This document shows positions 48,001 through 58,599 of a DNA stretch of 64,000 nucleotides, piece after piece; position 1 is the stretch's first letter, and every line of letters begins with the position of its first letter. Made by a program: the position numbers and the translations under genes. The stretch is from Gordius sp. MW1 (taxonomy: Eukaryota > Nematomorpha > Gordioida > Gordea > Gordiidae), in contig OZ038528.1 of assembly GCA_964036665.1 (NCBI GenBank), positions 17,595,245 to 17,659,244 of the forward strand, given 5' to 3'. Below the pieces are notes generated by a model. It saw only the letters and a list, made by a program, of their open reading frames with translations, was not told where the DNA came from and ran no database searches.

Positions 48001-51000
48001 TTGATAAACAATCATATAAGGGAAGAAATAAATAACAAAAACGTATAAGCGCGTCGGGGGGGGGGTAACATACGCGTAATAGGAATTAAATGTAAAAGAA
48101 TAATAGTCTACTCTATGAGTGTACAACGTGTAAGATCAAAAGAATTGTACCGCGTGTTGAACTCTTAACTTTTGAATAAGATGAGGTGGGAAGATATCTT
48201 CATCTTCGTATCTCCGGATACGATACCTTTCCCTTTTAAAAGTCGAAGACTTAATGTATTTTCGATCGAGTTCTAAGAGTTCACTGCAACTATCAAGGCG
48301 GCGTTATTAACATTATAAGTTTCAAACATCTGGCATCGAATACCAACTCTGGCCTTTGCTCACACGACGACTGATATATTTGTAAATCAGCGATAAAAAG
48401 GCAACGTCATGGCTAACGGATTTTTCTTCCAGCTCTGTGACTCACCTAGCAATAGCCTTGACAAAACTTATAATTAATATAGAGTGTAAACTGCCATCTT
48501 GAAAATTATCCTTTCTTGCCCACGCGCAGACTGTCAAATAATAGTCAAAGAAACCGCAGGGGGGGTTTAAATATTGGTTAACAATATAATTTTCATATAA
48601 TAAATATATGTAAATAAATCAAGTGTATAATTCTGTCTTACAATAATATTTTAACGGCACATTAAGAATTTAGGCCTTGAGAATTAGTTAGGGATGATTC
48701 TGCATAATTGATATTTTCAGTTTCGGGATTTTCATTCTTTCGAAGAATTCTGCCATCTGTTTTCAGATATATTGGAATTTCCACTGAATTATGTTTGCGG
48801 TTTAAATTTGGTAGCCAATTGTTCGAAGGAATTGTTTTCTTCCTCCGTCTCCCAATATTTCCGAATCATGGATTGGTTCGATTGTTCTAGTACGTGGTTC
48901 GATTGCTTTTTAATCCCGACGAAGTGGTTCGATTGTTTTACTGGAATTTTTATCCAATATCCCTGCGCTGTGACGGTTGTTCATGGCAAACGGGATGTTC
49001 CTGGAATAATTTTATCCGAATAATTTTATCCATTCCATTCAGAAGAGGGGGGGGGGCGGCAATTTGAATTCCAAATTAATTTTTCTGTATAAATTATTTC
49101 CTTTTCGTTTTGTAGAATAATTCCTGGTTTCCTCCTTCGGGCGTGAGAAGAATATCTGACACCAAATATCGCATTCCTGGGAAAAGGAATATGATTTGCG
49201 AATTTTGAAGGAAGGGGGAATTATCAGGGTTGAATTGGGGGAAATATTTCCCCGTAAAAAATAAACTATTGGGGGATGGCCGGGCTTAAAGCCACTAAAT
49301 AAAGATAACTTTACCGCTCTTCATTTCGCCAATCTATTTTATTCCAAGAAAAATTATATTAATGTATCAATCTCCTTGTTACAAATCACTCATCCGTATT
49401 CATGTTGATAAACAATCATATATGGGAAGAAATAAATAACACAAACGTATAAGCGCGTCGGGGGGGGGTAACATACGCGTAATAGGAATTAAATGTAAAA
49501 GAATAATAGTCTACTCTATGAGTGTACAACGTGTAAGATCAAAAGAATTGTACCGCGTGTTGAACTCTTAACTTTTGAATAAGATGAGGTGGAAAGATAT
49601 CTTCATCTTCGTATCTCCGGATACGATAGAGATATTTAATAATTTTACACCGATTGTGTTTGTTGAATCGCTGTTAAAAATGGGCTTTATTAACTTGAAA
49701 TATATTTTAGGGCTATTTAATGACTGCTTTTTAAAATAGCCGTCTGTTTTGATTTTTTTAGAAAATTTGAAACTTAATTATCTTAAATAAGACTAACAAT
49801 TAGAATTGCTGATAAAGGACCATACCAAAAAGCCTAGGATATCTGATTTTTATTTTAATCAGGTTTTATCATGATGACGCCTCAACTCTTCATCAATTAC
49901 AAACTGAAATCTGTTGCGCATTTGCCTTGGCGCATGATGACATACAAAGCCCTCAATACATTCATCGACGATATATTCGCTTTCGTCATACACATGCCCA
50001 CCCTCTACAGAATAGGATGTTTTCGCGATGGTAACATTCATTAGTTATCTTGAACTCTTAATTAAGATTTTATCGTTTCATTTTTATTAAATCGGTGCAA
50101 TTGATTTTATAATCACTCTTATTATTTTGTAAAATCTCAAAATTGTATACAATTACTTATCATACTTATGGACAATTGATGCTAATAAAGTTAATCACTA
50201 TTACCATGTGACATAATGTAATATTTGGACACACTTTAAATATAGGTGAGAATAGATATTTTAGCGATATTGGATTTGTAAATGTCCATAAGAGCATAAA
50301 TAAAGTTACAAGTCTTACTAATTTTTTTAATTTAAAACAATTTAACTATTATTCGTTTATAACAGATATAATCTTCTTCATCTACCTGTATCAACGCTGG
50401 ATCTACAAAACCGACATGAAACGTGTCAATGAGTTCGGAACGAGCGGAGAACTTTTGGCCAACCAAAGCAATAGCACAACGGATCCTGACGCCATAGAAG
50501 ATTCTAAGCCCGTGAGTCCGTTAGCCATATTGCCTAGTGCGCAGGAATCTCAACCTGATCAAGTTGATTCTCAAGCGGCCACGCCTAACTCGGGTTCGCA
50601 CCTAACTTTGTCTTTTAAAAGCCATCAACTGATTTACAACTGTTGGGTGAATGATTTTTGAGATGCTCCTGAGTCTAAGTGTAGTTTCTTGTTATTTGCT
50701 TATCTCAACTATGATTTTAATAAGAAAGTGATTTGTTCTTCGGGTAGTTGGGTCATTTCCTTAATCTCAAATTTTTCAAGGTAAAATCAGGACACAATTA
50801 TTTGAACAATTGAAAGGAACTCTTTAGTGAAATTCAAGAATCATAAAATTAAGCATGATAGCCTAGAACCTCTCGCAAGTTGTCACATAAATTATTGTAA
50901 TTGCCAGATCCTAATTACCCCCACATTTTTTTAGTTTTAATTTTTAACTTTTTTGACATAAAAGTTCTCGTAATAATTTAGAATGCATTTACCTAGTATA

Positions 51001-51382
51001 TTCTTCTATTTATTAAAATGGTTTCATTTTTTTTAAACAAAAAACACATTCTTTGATACTCTATCGAATGACATCCTAAAAAGATAGCTTTATTTTTAAA
51101 ATATGGTTACTTTTGTAATAATGCTCATAAAACACTCTTATTTGTATAGAAAATGAGAACGGATCTAGTTGCGCATCGAGCGAAGTGGGTAACGGTAGTG
51201 AAACCACGAGCTCTTTCGTAAAATTAAACAATAGTCCCGAAGATGTGAGTGGGCTTGAAGACGAATTGCCCGATGAAGAAGGCATATCACATTCCTTTGC
51301 CTCGACCCCGGCCCAGCCTAGCCAGGTCGCCCCAAGTCCCAATACTCTGGTCAAGAGGAAAAATGTTAGGAAAGAAGATTAG
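39098..51382 (+). CDS. CLPTM1: Cleft lip and palate transmembrane protein 1 homologue, 14 exons
   Basis: Exons: 39098-39115, 39151-39378, 39433-39588, 39624-39738, 39878-39960, 40353-40473, 41028-41133, 41652-41959, 42705-42926, 43357-43427, 43732-43867, 49863-50030, 50366-50593, 51150-51382. The phases join in one frame of 2193 nt (730 residues; human about 669). CLPTM1 is a multi-pass ER membrane protein. In vertebrates it limits forward trafficking of GABA-A receptors, and its paralogue CLPTM1L is a lipid scramblase. Diagnostic stretches are YGDWHSGP, NLLTG, SHWHPNLTINI, FKWQLY, TNPYLLGATILISIVHSVFE, LEGLSIRTIF, FWKITKCVDIKLDR, EHKGWYSFILSMLYGFLLTFG, LPWRMMTYKALNTFIDDIFAFVI and FFIYLYQRWIY. 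The C-terminus is Ser/Pro/acidic-rich and ends VKRKNVRKED. Introns 1 and 3 are 35 bp, and intron 8 begins with GC. Intron 11 is 6 kb and full of repeats. The exon 13 donor (50593) is the least certain splice site. Confidence 0.93.
41395..41475 (-). pseudogene. tRNA-like remnant in CLPTM1 intron 7
   Basis: On the minus strand a D-arm-like GCTTAGTGATATAAGC, an anticodon-arm-like TTTGT...ACAAG and a T-arm region GCGGTTCAAATCCCGC follow in order. The last of these contains a B-box (GGTTCAAATCC). The acceptor strands do not pair, one T-stem base is missing and the anticodon loop looks one base short. It is therefore a tRNA pseudogene or the head of a tRNA-derived SINE, not a working tRNA. Confidence 0.4.
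41985..42440. repeat. CGGGCC-rich repeat in CLPTM1 intron 8
   Basis: GGGCC/GGCCGGG motifs are scattered over this stretch (for example GGCCCACGGGCCGGGC near 42040 and GGCCGGGTCAGC near 42287), resembling the hAT-like CGGGCC elements. The 102-codon ORF inside it runs through these motifs and has no family resemblance. No ends or target duplication are found. Confidence 0.4.
44265..45957 (+). repeat. Composite repeat unit A (minisatellite-bearing) in CLPTM1 intron 11
   Basis: It opens with TTAATTGCTATGCAATTTATGGGCTCG and a TCCG-rich stretch. Short direct repeats follow (TATATAATAAACATAAATAA plus AGTTGTTTACTTTTAATTGC, about 70 bp each). A tandem array of units of about 125 bp comes next, each with GGCCGTCCGCTGGCTGCTG and an inverted CCAATGG...CCATTGG pair. 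It ends CTTCCCACGAGGGCCGAAGGCCCGAGTTT, a short terminal hairpin. Asymmetric ends plus an internal minisatellite recall non-autonomous Helitron-type elements, but the class is not proven. The ORFs across the array are repeat artefacts. Confidence 0.75.
46031..47680 (+). repeat. Composite repeat unit B, same orientation as unit A
   Basis: The order of parts is the same as in unit A and the ends are nearly identical. It lies about 75 bp after unit A in CLPTM1 intron 11. Near the right end, CATTTTGCCTATA occurs twice, where unit A has it once. The two units are either separate insertions or a tandem duplication; the distinct spacer between them does not decide this. Confidence 0.75.
47763..48225 (-). 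repeat. 3' LTR
   Basis: It matches 49167-49628 in direct orientation with only scattered differences. On the minus strand it begins TATCGTATCCGG and ends AATGCGATA. The polypurine tract lies immediately before it, at about 48226-48237. Confidence 0.9.
49167..49628 (-). repeat. 5' LTR
   Basis: This is the direct copy of 47763-48225. On the minus strand the primer-binding-site-like TGGTGTCAGA lies three bases inside the element, at about 49154-49163. Confidence 0.9.
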
Positions 51383-52518
51383 AATTATGCGACAATTAAG
51401 CTAACCCCATCGCGCAAAAATATCGTTGTAGAAATCATTAACCACCGATTATTATATTACTTTATATATATATATCTAATATATGTATAACTACGTACAT
51501 ATGTGTAAGTAAATCATCTATTTAGTTGTTTGTGCTTGTAAAATATAAATGTAATGCGTTGTTCTATGGCGATATTTTTGTTCGCTACAATTATTATAGC
51601 CAACACGCCGAAATATATTGTTATATACTACAGTTTTATGAAATACTTACCTATCTCCTATTCTAATCCAAATAATATGTAGCATATACACGTTATTATT
51701 GTTAATTTTTCTAGCTTAACATTAAAATATGTATCGCTTTTTAATCCATAGGCATAAGATGTACTTTCCATATTACTCCCCCCTCCCACAACACCATGTT
51801 ATGTGTCATTTTAAACTGTTTGATCATATCGTGAAATTAATATGTGTTGTTTTGTTGAAATAAAAAGTAACATTTATTTAGATCCTTCTTTATATGCCAA
51901 TTGACGAGAATTTATGGCAAAATTGTTATATTATACGCATAGCTCCTTTGTATTACATTCCCAAAAGTCAAAGTAATTGTTGAAAAATAGCGATTATAAA
52001 AATAAAATTTAAATTCAGTAAATTGTGAATATATAACATTTAGGGAAAGCATAGTGTTTAATCTTTATCAAGGTAGAAGATTGGAATATCATGTAATGAT
52101 GATTTTATTTTTCGACCCGAACAAGCCCAATGCTTTATGATTTTGAACTTTTTGCTTAGTTTGGCAGAAATTAAATATTTCATTGCCAAAAAATTAATAT
52201 TAAATAAGCTATTTTTACATTGAGATGCCATTATAACCTTTATAAAATAAATATCTACTGTCAATCTTTCGATGAGCATGATAAGGGTCAGCCCTTTTAC
52301 TTGCCATGGAAAGATAATTGAAAGAGTCGTTTGAAATTATTGAGCGAGTCGGAACTCTTTCTCGTTATATTTACAAAAAAAACGTTAAAATGTTATCCTT
52401 TTAATAAACACAAAATTGGCACCCTAATTGCTGAACAGAATTTCAAATCCCTGGCCTATAGATTGCCTTCCAGCTCTTATCTATATATAATATAATTATT
52501 CGTTTTTATATCCTGTGT
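51383..52518. other. CLPTM1 3' flank
   Basis: This AT-rich sequence includes the presumed 3' untranslated region. No ORF of recognisable family or repeat end is seen before the hAT-like element that starts at 52527. Confidence 0.4.
51859..51864 (+). terminator. Candidate polyadenylation signal of CLPTM1
   Basis: AATAAA lies 477 bp downstream of the CLPTM1 stop codon in AT-rich sequence. AATAAA is common in DNA of this composition, so this is only a candidate. Confidence 0.35.
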
Positions 52519-52526
52519 CTATAGAC

Positions 52527-55256
52527 TAGAGAACTACATGGGTGCGGGTACGGGTTAAAAATTTTAATATGCTTTCGGGTCGGGTTGGATTTAAAGTGTC
52601 GGGTCAAAGGTTATAAATCTTACTATGCGAAATACACAGGACCTATCTTTTAAATTAATGTTAATTAATATCAAAATGTATAAATTCCTTTTGTTTTTTA
52701 AATCTCATTGTTTTAAATTAGGGGGGGGGGACGAAATGGGGGAACGAAACTCATCCATACTCCGTTTAAATCAGTAGATACAAGTAGGACAACGGACGGA
52801 CGGAATACGAAAAGCGAGCCCATAAAGTGCATATTAATTAATATTTTTAAATTATGGTAGTTCATTATTAATTTACATAGTAAGTTAAAATTTATTAAAT
52901 AATTCATGCAAAACTATATTTAAATTAATTGTGACCCGATAGTGTAAATGCTATCATATTTATATATCTCTATAATAAAAACTCGGGACTTCGGCCCTCG
53001 TGGGAAGGGGGAGAAGGGAAGGGAAGAGGGGAAGAAAAGGGGGGACGACTCATCTGTACTTCGTATAAATGTATCATATTTGCTATGCAATTTATGGGCG
53101 AGAAAGGTGGGAAGGGGCGAGAATGACTATAGGGGGGTATTAAATGCCTAATGAATAATTAATTATTTATACAAATTTTCCATTATATGCAAAATGTAAT
53201 AAAGGCAAAATGTAATATAGGCAAGGGTTAGGGTTAGATTTAGCGTTTGCATCTAGTTGCGTATTACATTAGTTTTTATGGCCTTTAGTTATTATGGGTC
53301 TAACAAACATTATATTATAAAACAACACAATGTTAAGAATTTGCAGAATTGTTGGGAGAAATTTTTTGTTGTATTTGAACAATTTTTAATTAATAAATCA
53401 AAAATTTGGCCAATGGTCACTTTTTCTCTATTGGTCAGTACCAACAGATACTCTATAAGTCAATGATAGCCAAAAAAACGGAAAAAAAAATTTGATGCTC
53501 ACTTTGGCCAATGGTCATTTTTTTCCATTGGTCAGCAGCCAGCACACGGTAAAAGTGGATATAAATTCATAAGTAAAAAAAACGAAAAAAAAATTTTCGA
53601 ATCACATTTTGGCCAATGGTCATTTTTTTCCATTAATCAGCAGCCAGGACACGGTAAAAGTGGATATAAATTCATAATAGTCAAAAAAAACGAAAAAAAG
53701 TTTTCGAATCACATTTTGGCCAATGGTCATTTTATTCCATTGGTCAGCAGCCAGCGGACGGCCAAAAAGTCATAATAGCAATGGTAGGAACAGGAACAAT
53801 CATAATAGTCAAAAAAAAACGAAAAAAATAATTTCGATTCACATTTTGGCCAATGGTCATTTTTTCAATCGGTCAGGAGCCAGCGGACGGCCAAAAAGTC
53901 ATAATAGCAATGGTAGTAACAGGAACAATCATAATAGTCAAAAAAAACGAAAAAATAAACTCGGATTCACATTTTGGCCATTGGTCATTTTTTTCATTGG
54001 TCAGCAGCCAACGGACGGCCAAAAAGTCTTATTATCAATGATAGTAACAAGAACAATCATAAGAGTCAAAAAAACTCCGGGATTCTAACCCAAAAACTAG
54101 TTAAATTGCATAGCAATTAAAAGTAAACTTTTATTTATGTTTATTATATAACATTGGTCAGCAGCCAGCGGACGGCCAAAAATTCATAATAGCAATGGTA
54201 GAAACAGGAACAATCATAATAGTCAAAAAAAAACGAAAAAAATAATTTCGATTCACATTTTGGCCAATGGTCATTTTTTTCATTGGTCAGCAGCCAGCGG
54301 ACGGCCAAAAATTCTTATTATCAATGATAGTAACAAGAACAATCATAAGAGTCAAAAAAACTCCGGGATTCTAACCCCAAAACTAGGTAAATTGCTTAGC
54401 AATTAAAAAGTAAACAACTTTTATTTATGTTTATTATATAACTAGTTAAATTGCATAGCATTAAAAGTAAACAACTTTTATCTATGTTTATTATATAACA
54501 AAAACTAGTTAAATTGCATAGCAATTAAAAGTAAACAACTTGTATTTATGTTTATTATATAACTAGTTAAATTGCATAGCAATTAAAAGTAAACAACTTT
54601 TATTTATGTTTATTATATAATAGATAATTTAACAAATCTTATATATAACACACCGAGGGAGATAGAGATGAGGGGTGGGGAACCTCTTATGCATTAATTT
54701 AAAAAATAACACAGCGAGGGAGATAGAGATGAGGGGTGGGGCACCTCTTTCTCATGCATTAATTTAAAAAATCGATAACCTAATATACCCAATGCAAATA
54801 GATAGGGATGGACGGACGGACAGACGGACGGACGGACAACAAAAAACGAGCCCATAAATTGCATAGCAATTAATAATTCAAATAAATTTAGTAAATCAAA
54901 ATTTGTGGAATCAATCAGTTGATAAATCGCACTTTAATTTGCCAATTAAATGTAAACACCCTCATGGGCTTAGACAGGATTGAAAATAACCATTTTTTAA
55001 AAATTTTAGCCATGATTTGATAAAATTTCTAAGATTTTTTCAATTTAGAGAGAGGCAGCCGCCCGTCCCTGCCACCCCCTGTAAACTCTCATGCACACCT
55101 CAATTTTTTTTACTCTCGTGATGCATACAAAAATTTGAAACGCGTTCGGGGGGGATTCGTTTAAAAAATTTTAAACGCTTTCGAATCGGGCCAAGTCGGG
55201 TTGAAAAATTTTAAAAATTACGGGTCGGGTCGAGTTGGAAAAAGTGCAGTTCTCTA
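52527..55256. mobile_element. hAT-like element carrying an inserted composite repeat
   Basis: The ends TAGAGAACTACATGGG and AAAGTGCAGTTCTCTA are flanked by CTATAGAC (52519-52526) and CTATTGAC (55257-55264), a 7 of 8 match. Subterminal GGGTCGGGT motifs occur at both ends (52545-52610 and 55175-55240). The interior holds composite repeat unit C (52978-54873) and a G-rich relative at 52720-52835. A degraded MITE lies at about 54963-55100. It has no transposase of its own. Confidence 0.8.
52978..54873 (-). repeat. Composite repeat unit C, inverted relative to A and B
   Basis: Read on the minus strand it has the same order of parts as units A and B. It starts with AATTGCTATGCAATTTATGGGC, then short direct repeats, then the ~125-bp minisatellite with CCAATGG...CCATTGG pairs. 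It ends with the GGGCCGAAGTCCCGAGTTT hairpin. It has more short direct repeats and one more minisatellite unit than A or B, so array length varies between copies. Confidence 0.75.
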
Positions 55257-55264
55257 CTATTGAC

Positions 55265-56335
55265 TATAATTATACATTAAAATATTAGTAAAAGTTTTTT
55301 TCCGTTGCAGAATCTGACAATTAAGTGTACTTAAGTCAGATTGTCATCTTGACACCTTTTTTATTTTAGTTTATTGATTAAAGATCCGTTCACAGTAATA
55401 TAATATAAATACAATATAAGACAAAATGTGTCAAATAGAATAATAAACTATTCTGATATAGCATCATCGAGAGGGTCTTCCAAAATTGAATATAAGCTGG
55501 TTGTAGGTTCCTGTGTGTTTGTTTGGTGCGATTGTATGGTTGCCATAAAACACTCTTTTTATTTATTCCGATGATTCTCTTACAAGGGGACAAAGAGTTT
55601 TAAGATTAACCATGAGAATATTTTTAAGCATATTATTCTGTAAACTTTAAAGTTATATTAATGCAAAAATATAGTAATTTCAGTTGTACAATGGCTGCAT
55701 TATGCAGATTCTTTTAAGTATGCATGAAAATCATTTGATCAAAAAAATATATACTTTGTAATGGTTATATAGGCTTGGATAATAGAATAATGATAAAGAT
55801 TAGCATTAAAACATTTATTTTTTTTAAAGCTGGTTATATGAGCATGCTTAAAATGTGGTATATCTTAATTTGGAATAGTAATATTGGATATAGATGACTG
55901 TTATATGAAGTTGTATAATGAACTTGTCTTTGATATAGGCTTGGTTGATTGTAAAGGTAGTTGAAACGATAATATAAGCAAAGTTATGGGCGACCCTACA
56001 ATTGAGCGTTAAGAATTATACCTAGTACAAAAACGAAAACATCCATGGCTCTCCCAAAATACTAGCAATATAGCTCGCTTGGTTCAATACCCGGAGAGGG
56101 CCAATTTATTTTTTTTAATTAAATTAATATATTGTTCTTGTTGATAATATGACTTTTTGACCATGTCCTGGCTGCTGACCAATAAAAAAAATGACCATTG
56201 GCCAAAGTATAAATCAAATTTTTTTTTCTCGTTTTTTGAATATTTAGTTAACATTGATAGTTACCGAGTTTAAATTAAATATAATAGGTCATAAATATAC
56301 ATATAAATATTTAATAAATTGCTCAATCCAACTTC
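55265..56335. other. Unassigned AT-rich DNA
   Basis: There is no gene. A short single minisatellite-like unit (CTGGCTGCTGACCAATAAAAAAAATGACCATTGGCC) minus its flanks lies at about 56168-56203, a stray relative of the composite-repeat array. A GC-richer patch at 56046-56104 has a GGTTCAATACC box but does not fold as a tRNA. Confidence 0.4.
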
Positions 56336-56344
56336 TTTGTTAGC

Positions 56345-56417
56345 AAATATAATGAAAATTTGCCCCTCCCTAAATCATTATTGCCCCCCTCTAATTCCAA
56401 TGCTGGCTACGCCCATG
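56345..56417. mobile_element. Right half of a GGGCGTAGCCAG MITE
   Basis: TGCCCCTCCCTAAATCATTA followed by GCTGGCTACGCCCATG matches the right part of the MITE at 17222-19128 almost base for base. The left end is absent. Confidence 0.65.
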
Positions 56418-56513
56418 TTAACTAGGCTATTCCGTACTTTTTGAACACCTATTAATTTAAATTAACCTTGGCACTAACATTTGGTTTTATAAGAAGGGGG
56501 GGGGGGGGTTTGA

Positions 56514-57240
56514 TTGAAGGAGTATGGCCACCTTTGTAACATGTGTGATTGTTTATGGTTCCATCATGATCTTAGATCTGTCGGTAAAAAGATGGTTTCA
56601 TTACTTACGGCTAAATTTCCCGGCGAGGAGGTTTCTTCATTTAAGTTATGTAATACTTGCAATACATCTTTTTCTGGCGCTCGAATACCTATTTTGCGTA
56701 TCCCCCATACCCAGAGTATTTACCACCGTTAGATTGTGTTACAGAAAGGTTGATATCACCACGGTTACCATTCCTACAAATTCGTCGATTGCGCTATCAC
56801 CATGGCAGCAAACGATTTTTTGGTCAGATTTTAAGTCTACCCGCTGAGATTAATTCTTTGGTGACGGCATTGCGGCGTTCAGTCGCTGACGACTATGCAA
56901 TAAACGTGCATATAAAAAACATCAATCCAAACGTCTCAATTTGTGGGCTACGTATATAAAAAAGATGTCCGCTTATGGTTGGGTTATTTGATGACAAAGC
57001 CTTTCTATAAAGGTTTCACCATTGATGCCTCCTTCTTAGAACCTGAGAGTAGTATATCTAATGCAACTGCCTGCAATTTAGAAGTCGAAACACTACTCAT
57101 CGTCAACGATGCTGCCGATAATATGACCTGTCAATAGGGGACAATGATATGGAATGTGTAGCATGAAGTCGAAAAACTGTCCATCGTCAACGATGCTGCC
57201 CATAATAGGACCTGTCAACAGCAAACAACGCTATGGAATC
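56514..57240 (+). pseudogene. Helitron polyprotein N-terminal region (DUF6570-like), broken
   Basis: Across shifting frames the plus strand encodes a paired-cysteine start (CNMCDCLWF, then CNTCNTSF) and ARIPILRI. Then come YPEYLPPLDCVTERLISPRL, PFLQIRRLRYHHG, LPAEINSLVTALRRSV and VHIKNINPN. It closes with VRLWLGYLMTKPFYKG and FTIDASFLE. This order and wording are typical of the segment upstream of the Helitron helitron-like/Rep and helicase domains in animal Helitrons. Frames change near 56700 and 56950. The Rep and helicase domains are absent, and the region ends at a hAT insertion (57291). Inactive remnant. Confidence 0.7.
57081..57228 (+). repeat. 84-bp tandem duplication at the end of the Helitron remnant
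   Basis: GAAGTCGAAACACTACTCAT at 57081 recurs as GAAGTCGAAAAACTGTCCAT at 57165. Both are followed by CGTCAACGATGCTGCC and an ACCTGTCAA block. The period of 84 bp is 28 codons, so the duplication keeps the frame. Confidence 0.7.
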
Positions 57241-57290
57241 ACCTAAAAACCCCTTACCTAACATATTGCCCGCGTTTTGTCAAGTAAGAC

Positions 57291-58364
57291 TAGAGGTGTG
57301 CACGGATCAATCCGATCCGTCCGAACTCGGACGGATCACTCGGATTCGGACGGATCGGATCAACATTTTAATTTTGGAAGTCGGATCGGATCGGATCAAC
57401 ATTTTATTTTAGTCGGATCGGATTTTCAAATTTAAAATAAACAATAATAATTAAATTAATAATTTTTAGTATACCTTTTCATAATTATTTTTGCATTCTT
57501 ATTTTACTTTACCATTTTGATGCCCAACACCTCCTCACCCCTTACTTACCCTAAAATATTCATCAGTATTTCCCTAGCTAGACTTTGTAGACACGCATCT
57601 CTTTCTATTTCATTTCAACTCAACTCCGAAAATCATCAATCACTCTCCCTTTTCCTTAAAGCACACGCGTAGCTCCTTTTCCTCTTGATTTCAGGTAATC
57701 ATGAGTGATGTAACTTGCCTTGCCTTCTTTCTTAGAAGCAATCTCCATGGTGCAGCAGGGGTATTGTCTGGTGTGAGTCACGCCGACTTGAGGGGAAAAA
57801 TAATGGGGGGGGGGGTGTTGGAATTGGGATAAAGCCCCCGATGAAATCACAATTTACCTTTCGTTAAAAAATGAAGATTGCAAATATGATTCAAAAAAAG
57901 ATTTGCTGAAATGGTGGGGTTCATATCAAACAGTCCTGCCAAGGCTTTATAAGCTGGCAAATAAAGTTTTAGCTATCCCTGCTACCTCTACCAATTCGGA
58001 AAGAAATTTCTCGGTGGCTGGAAGAACATTAGAAGAAAGAAGAACGCGAATTAAACCAGAAAATTTAGATTCTTTATTATTTTTATATAATATGGAATTA
58101 GTCAAATAAAATTTTATATTTATTTCAGGTCTATTAAAATTGCTATACCTTATTTTTATGTATTTTGAATTTAATCATCAATAAAAAGTTCTGTTCGTAA
58201 AATTTTAATTTGAAAATTTCGGATCGGGTCGGATCGTATTTAGATTTTAAAAAACTCGGATCGGATCGGATTTAGATTTTAAAAAACTCGGATCGGATAT
58301 AAAATTTTTTAAAAACCCCTCGGATCGGATCGGATCAAAAAAATTTGATCCGTGCACACCTCTA
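57291..58364 (+). mobile_element. hAT deletion derivative with perfect TSD and leftover transposase exon
   Basis: The ends TAGAGGTGTGCACGGATCAA and TTGATCCGTGCACACCTCTA are inverted repeats. A perfect 8-bp duplication AGTAAGAC flanks them (57283-57290 and 58365-58372). Tandem CGGATCGGAT motifs next to both ends are likely transposase-binding sites. The 1074-bp element keeps only the last part of the transposase. Confidence 0.95.
57850..58109 (+). pseudogene. hAT transposase C-terminal dimerisation domain, truncated
   Basis: The reading frame runs from about 57850 through NEDCKYDSKKDLLKWW to the stop TAA at 58107-58109. It contains the hAT dimerisation signature: LKWWGSYQTVLPRLYKLA, VLAIPATSTNSERNFSVAG, then RRTRIKPENLDSLLFLY. 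The rest of the transposase (zinc finger, RNase-H-like core) is missing, so the fragment cannot catalyse transposition. It proves the superfamily of the surrounding element. Confidence 0.9.
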
Positions 58365-58599
58365 AGTAAGACATTTAATTACCCCTTAACCCCACCCATA
58401 TGTATTGTTTACATGTGGTTAAGCAAAAAAATATGGCATTTTGAGATTTTTCAAAATATTGCCTTTATTATAAATTTGTTGGTTATTTATCATAACCGTA
58501 CCCACATATGTATATGAAATTGGAGGAAAGCTTGTCGCGCAGATGGGGCTACTACATTTCCTGATATGGTAAGTTATAAACTGCACAAACAAATGCCAT

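Larger units (their letters stand above)
47763..49628 (-). mobile_element. Short LTR retrotransposon in CLPTM1 intron 11, no coding genes
   Basis: The 3' LTR (47763-48225, 463 bp) and 5' LTR (49167-49628, 462 bp) are nearly identical, with TATCG/CGATA ends. A 5-bp duplication GAGAT flanks them (47758-47762 and 49629-49633). On the minus strand the 5' LTR is followed at once by TTTGGTGTCAGATATTC, a primer-binding-site-like sequence. The purine tract AAAAGGGAAAGG lies directly before the 3' LTR. Only 941 bp lie between the LTRs. A fragment such as YWETEEENNSFEQLATKFKPQ minus its last residue may be a gag trace, but no protease, RT or integrase is present. It must depend on another element. The near-identity of the LTRs suggests recent insertion. 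Confidence 0.9.

Noticed and set aside
49859..50041. 60-codon minus-strand ORF
   Set aside because: It is antisense to CLPTM1 exon 12, whose plus reading matches the family closely.
44265..54873. Regular direct repeats considered as a CRISPR-like array
   Set aside because: Units are about 125 bp and continuous, with no unique spacers. The DNA is eukaryotic and the repeats form a minisatellite inside dispersed elements.
56041..56106. tRNA-like patch with GGTTCAATACC
   Set aside because: It is too short (about 58 bp between the pairing ends), lacks a D-arm and anticodon arm, and does not form a cloverleaf.
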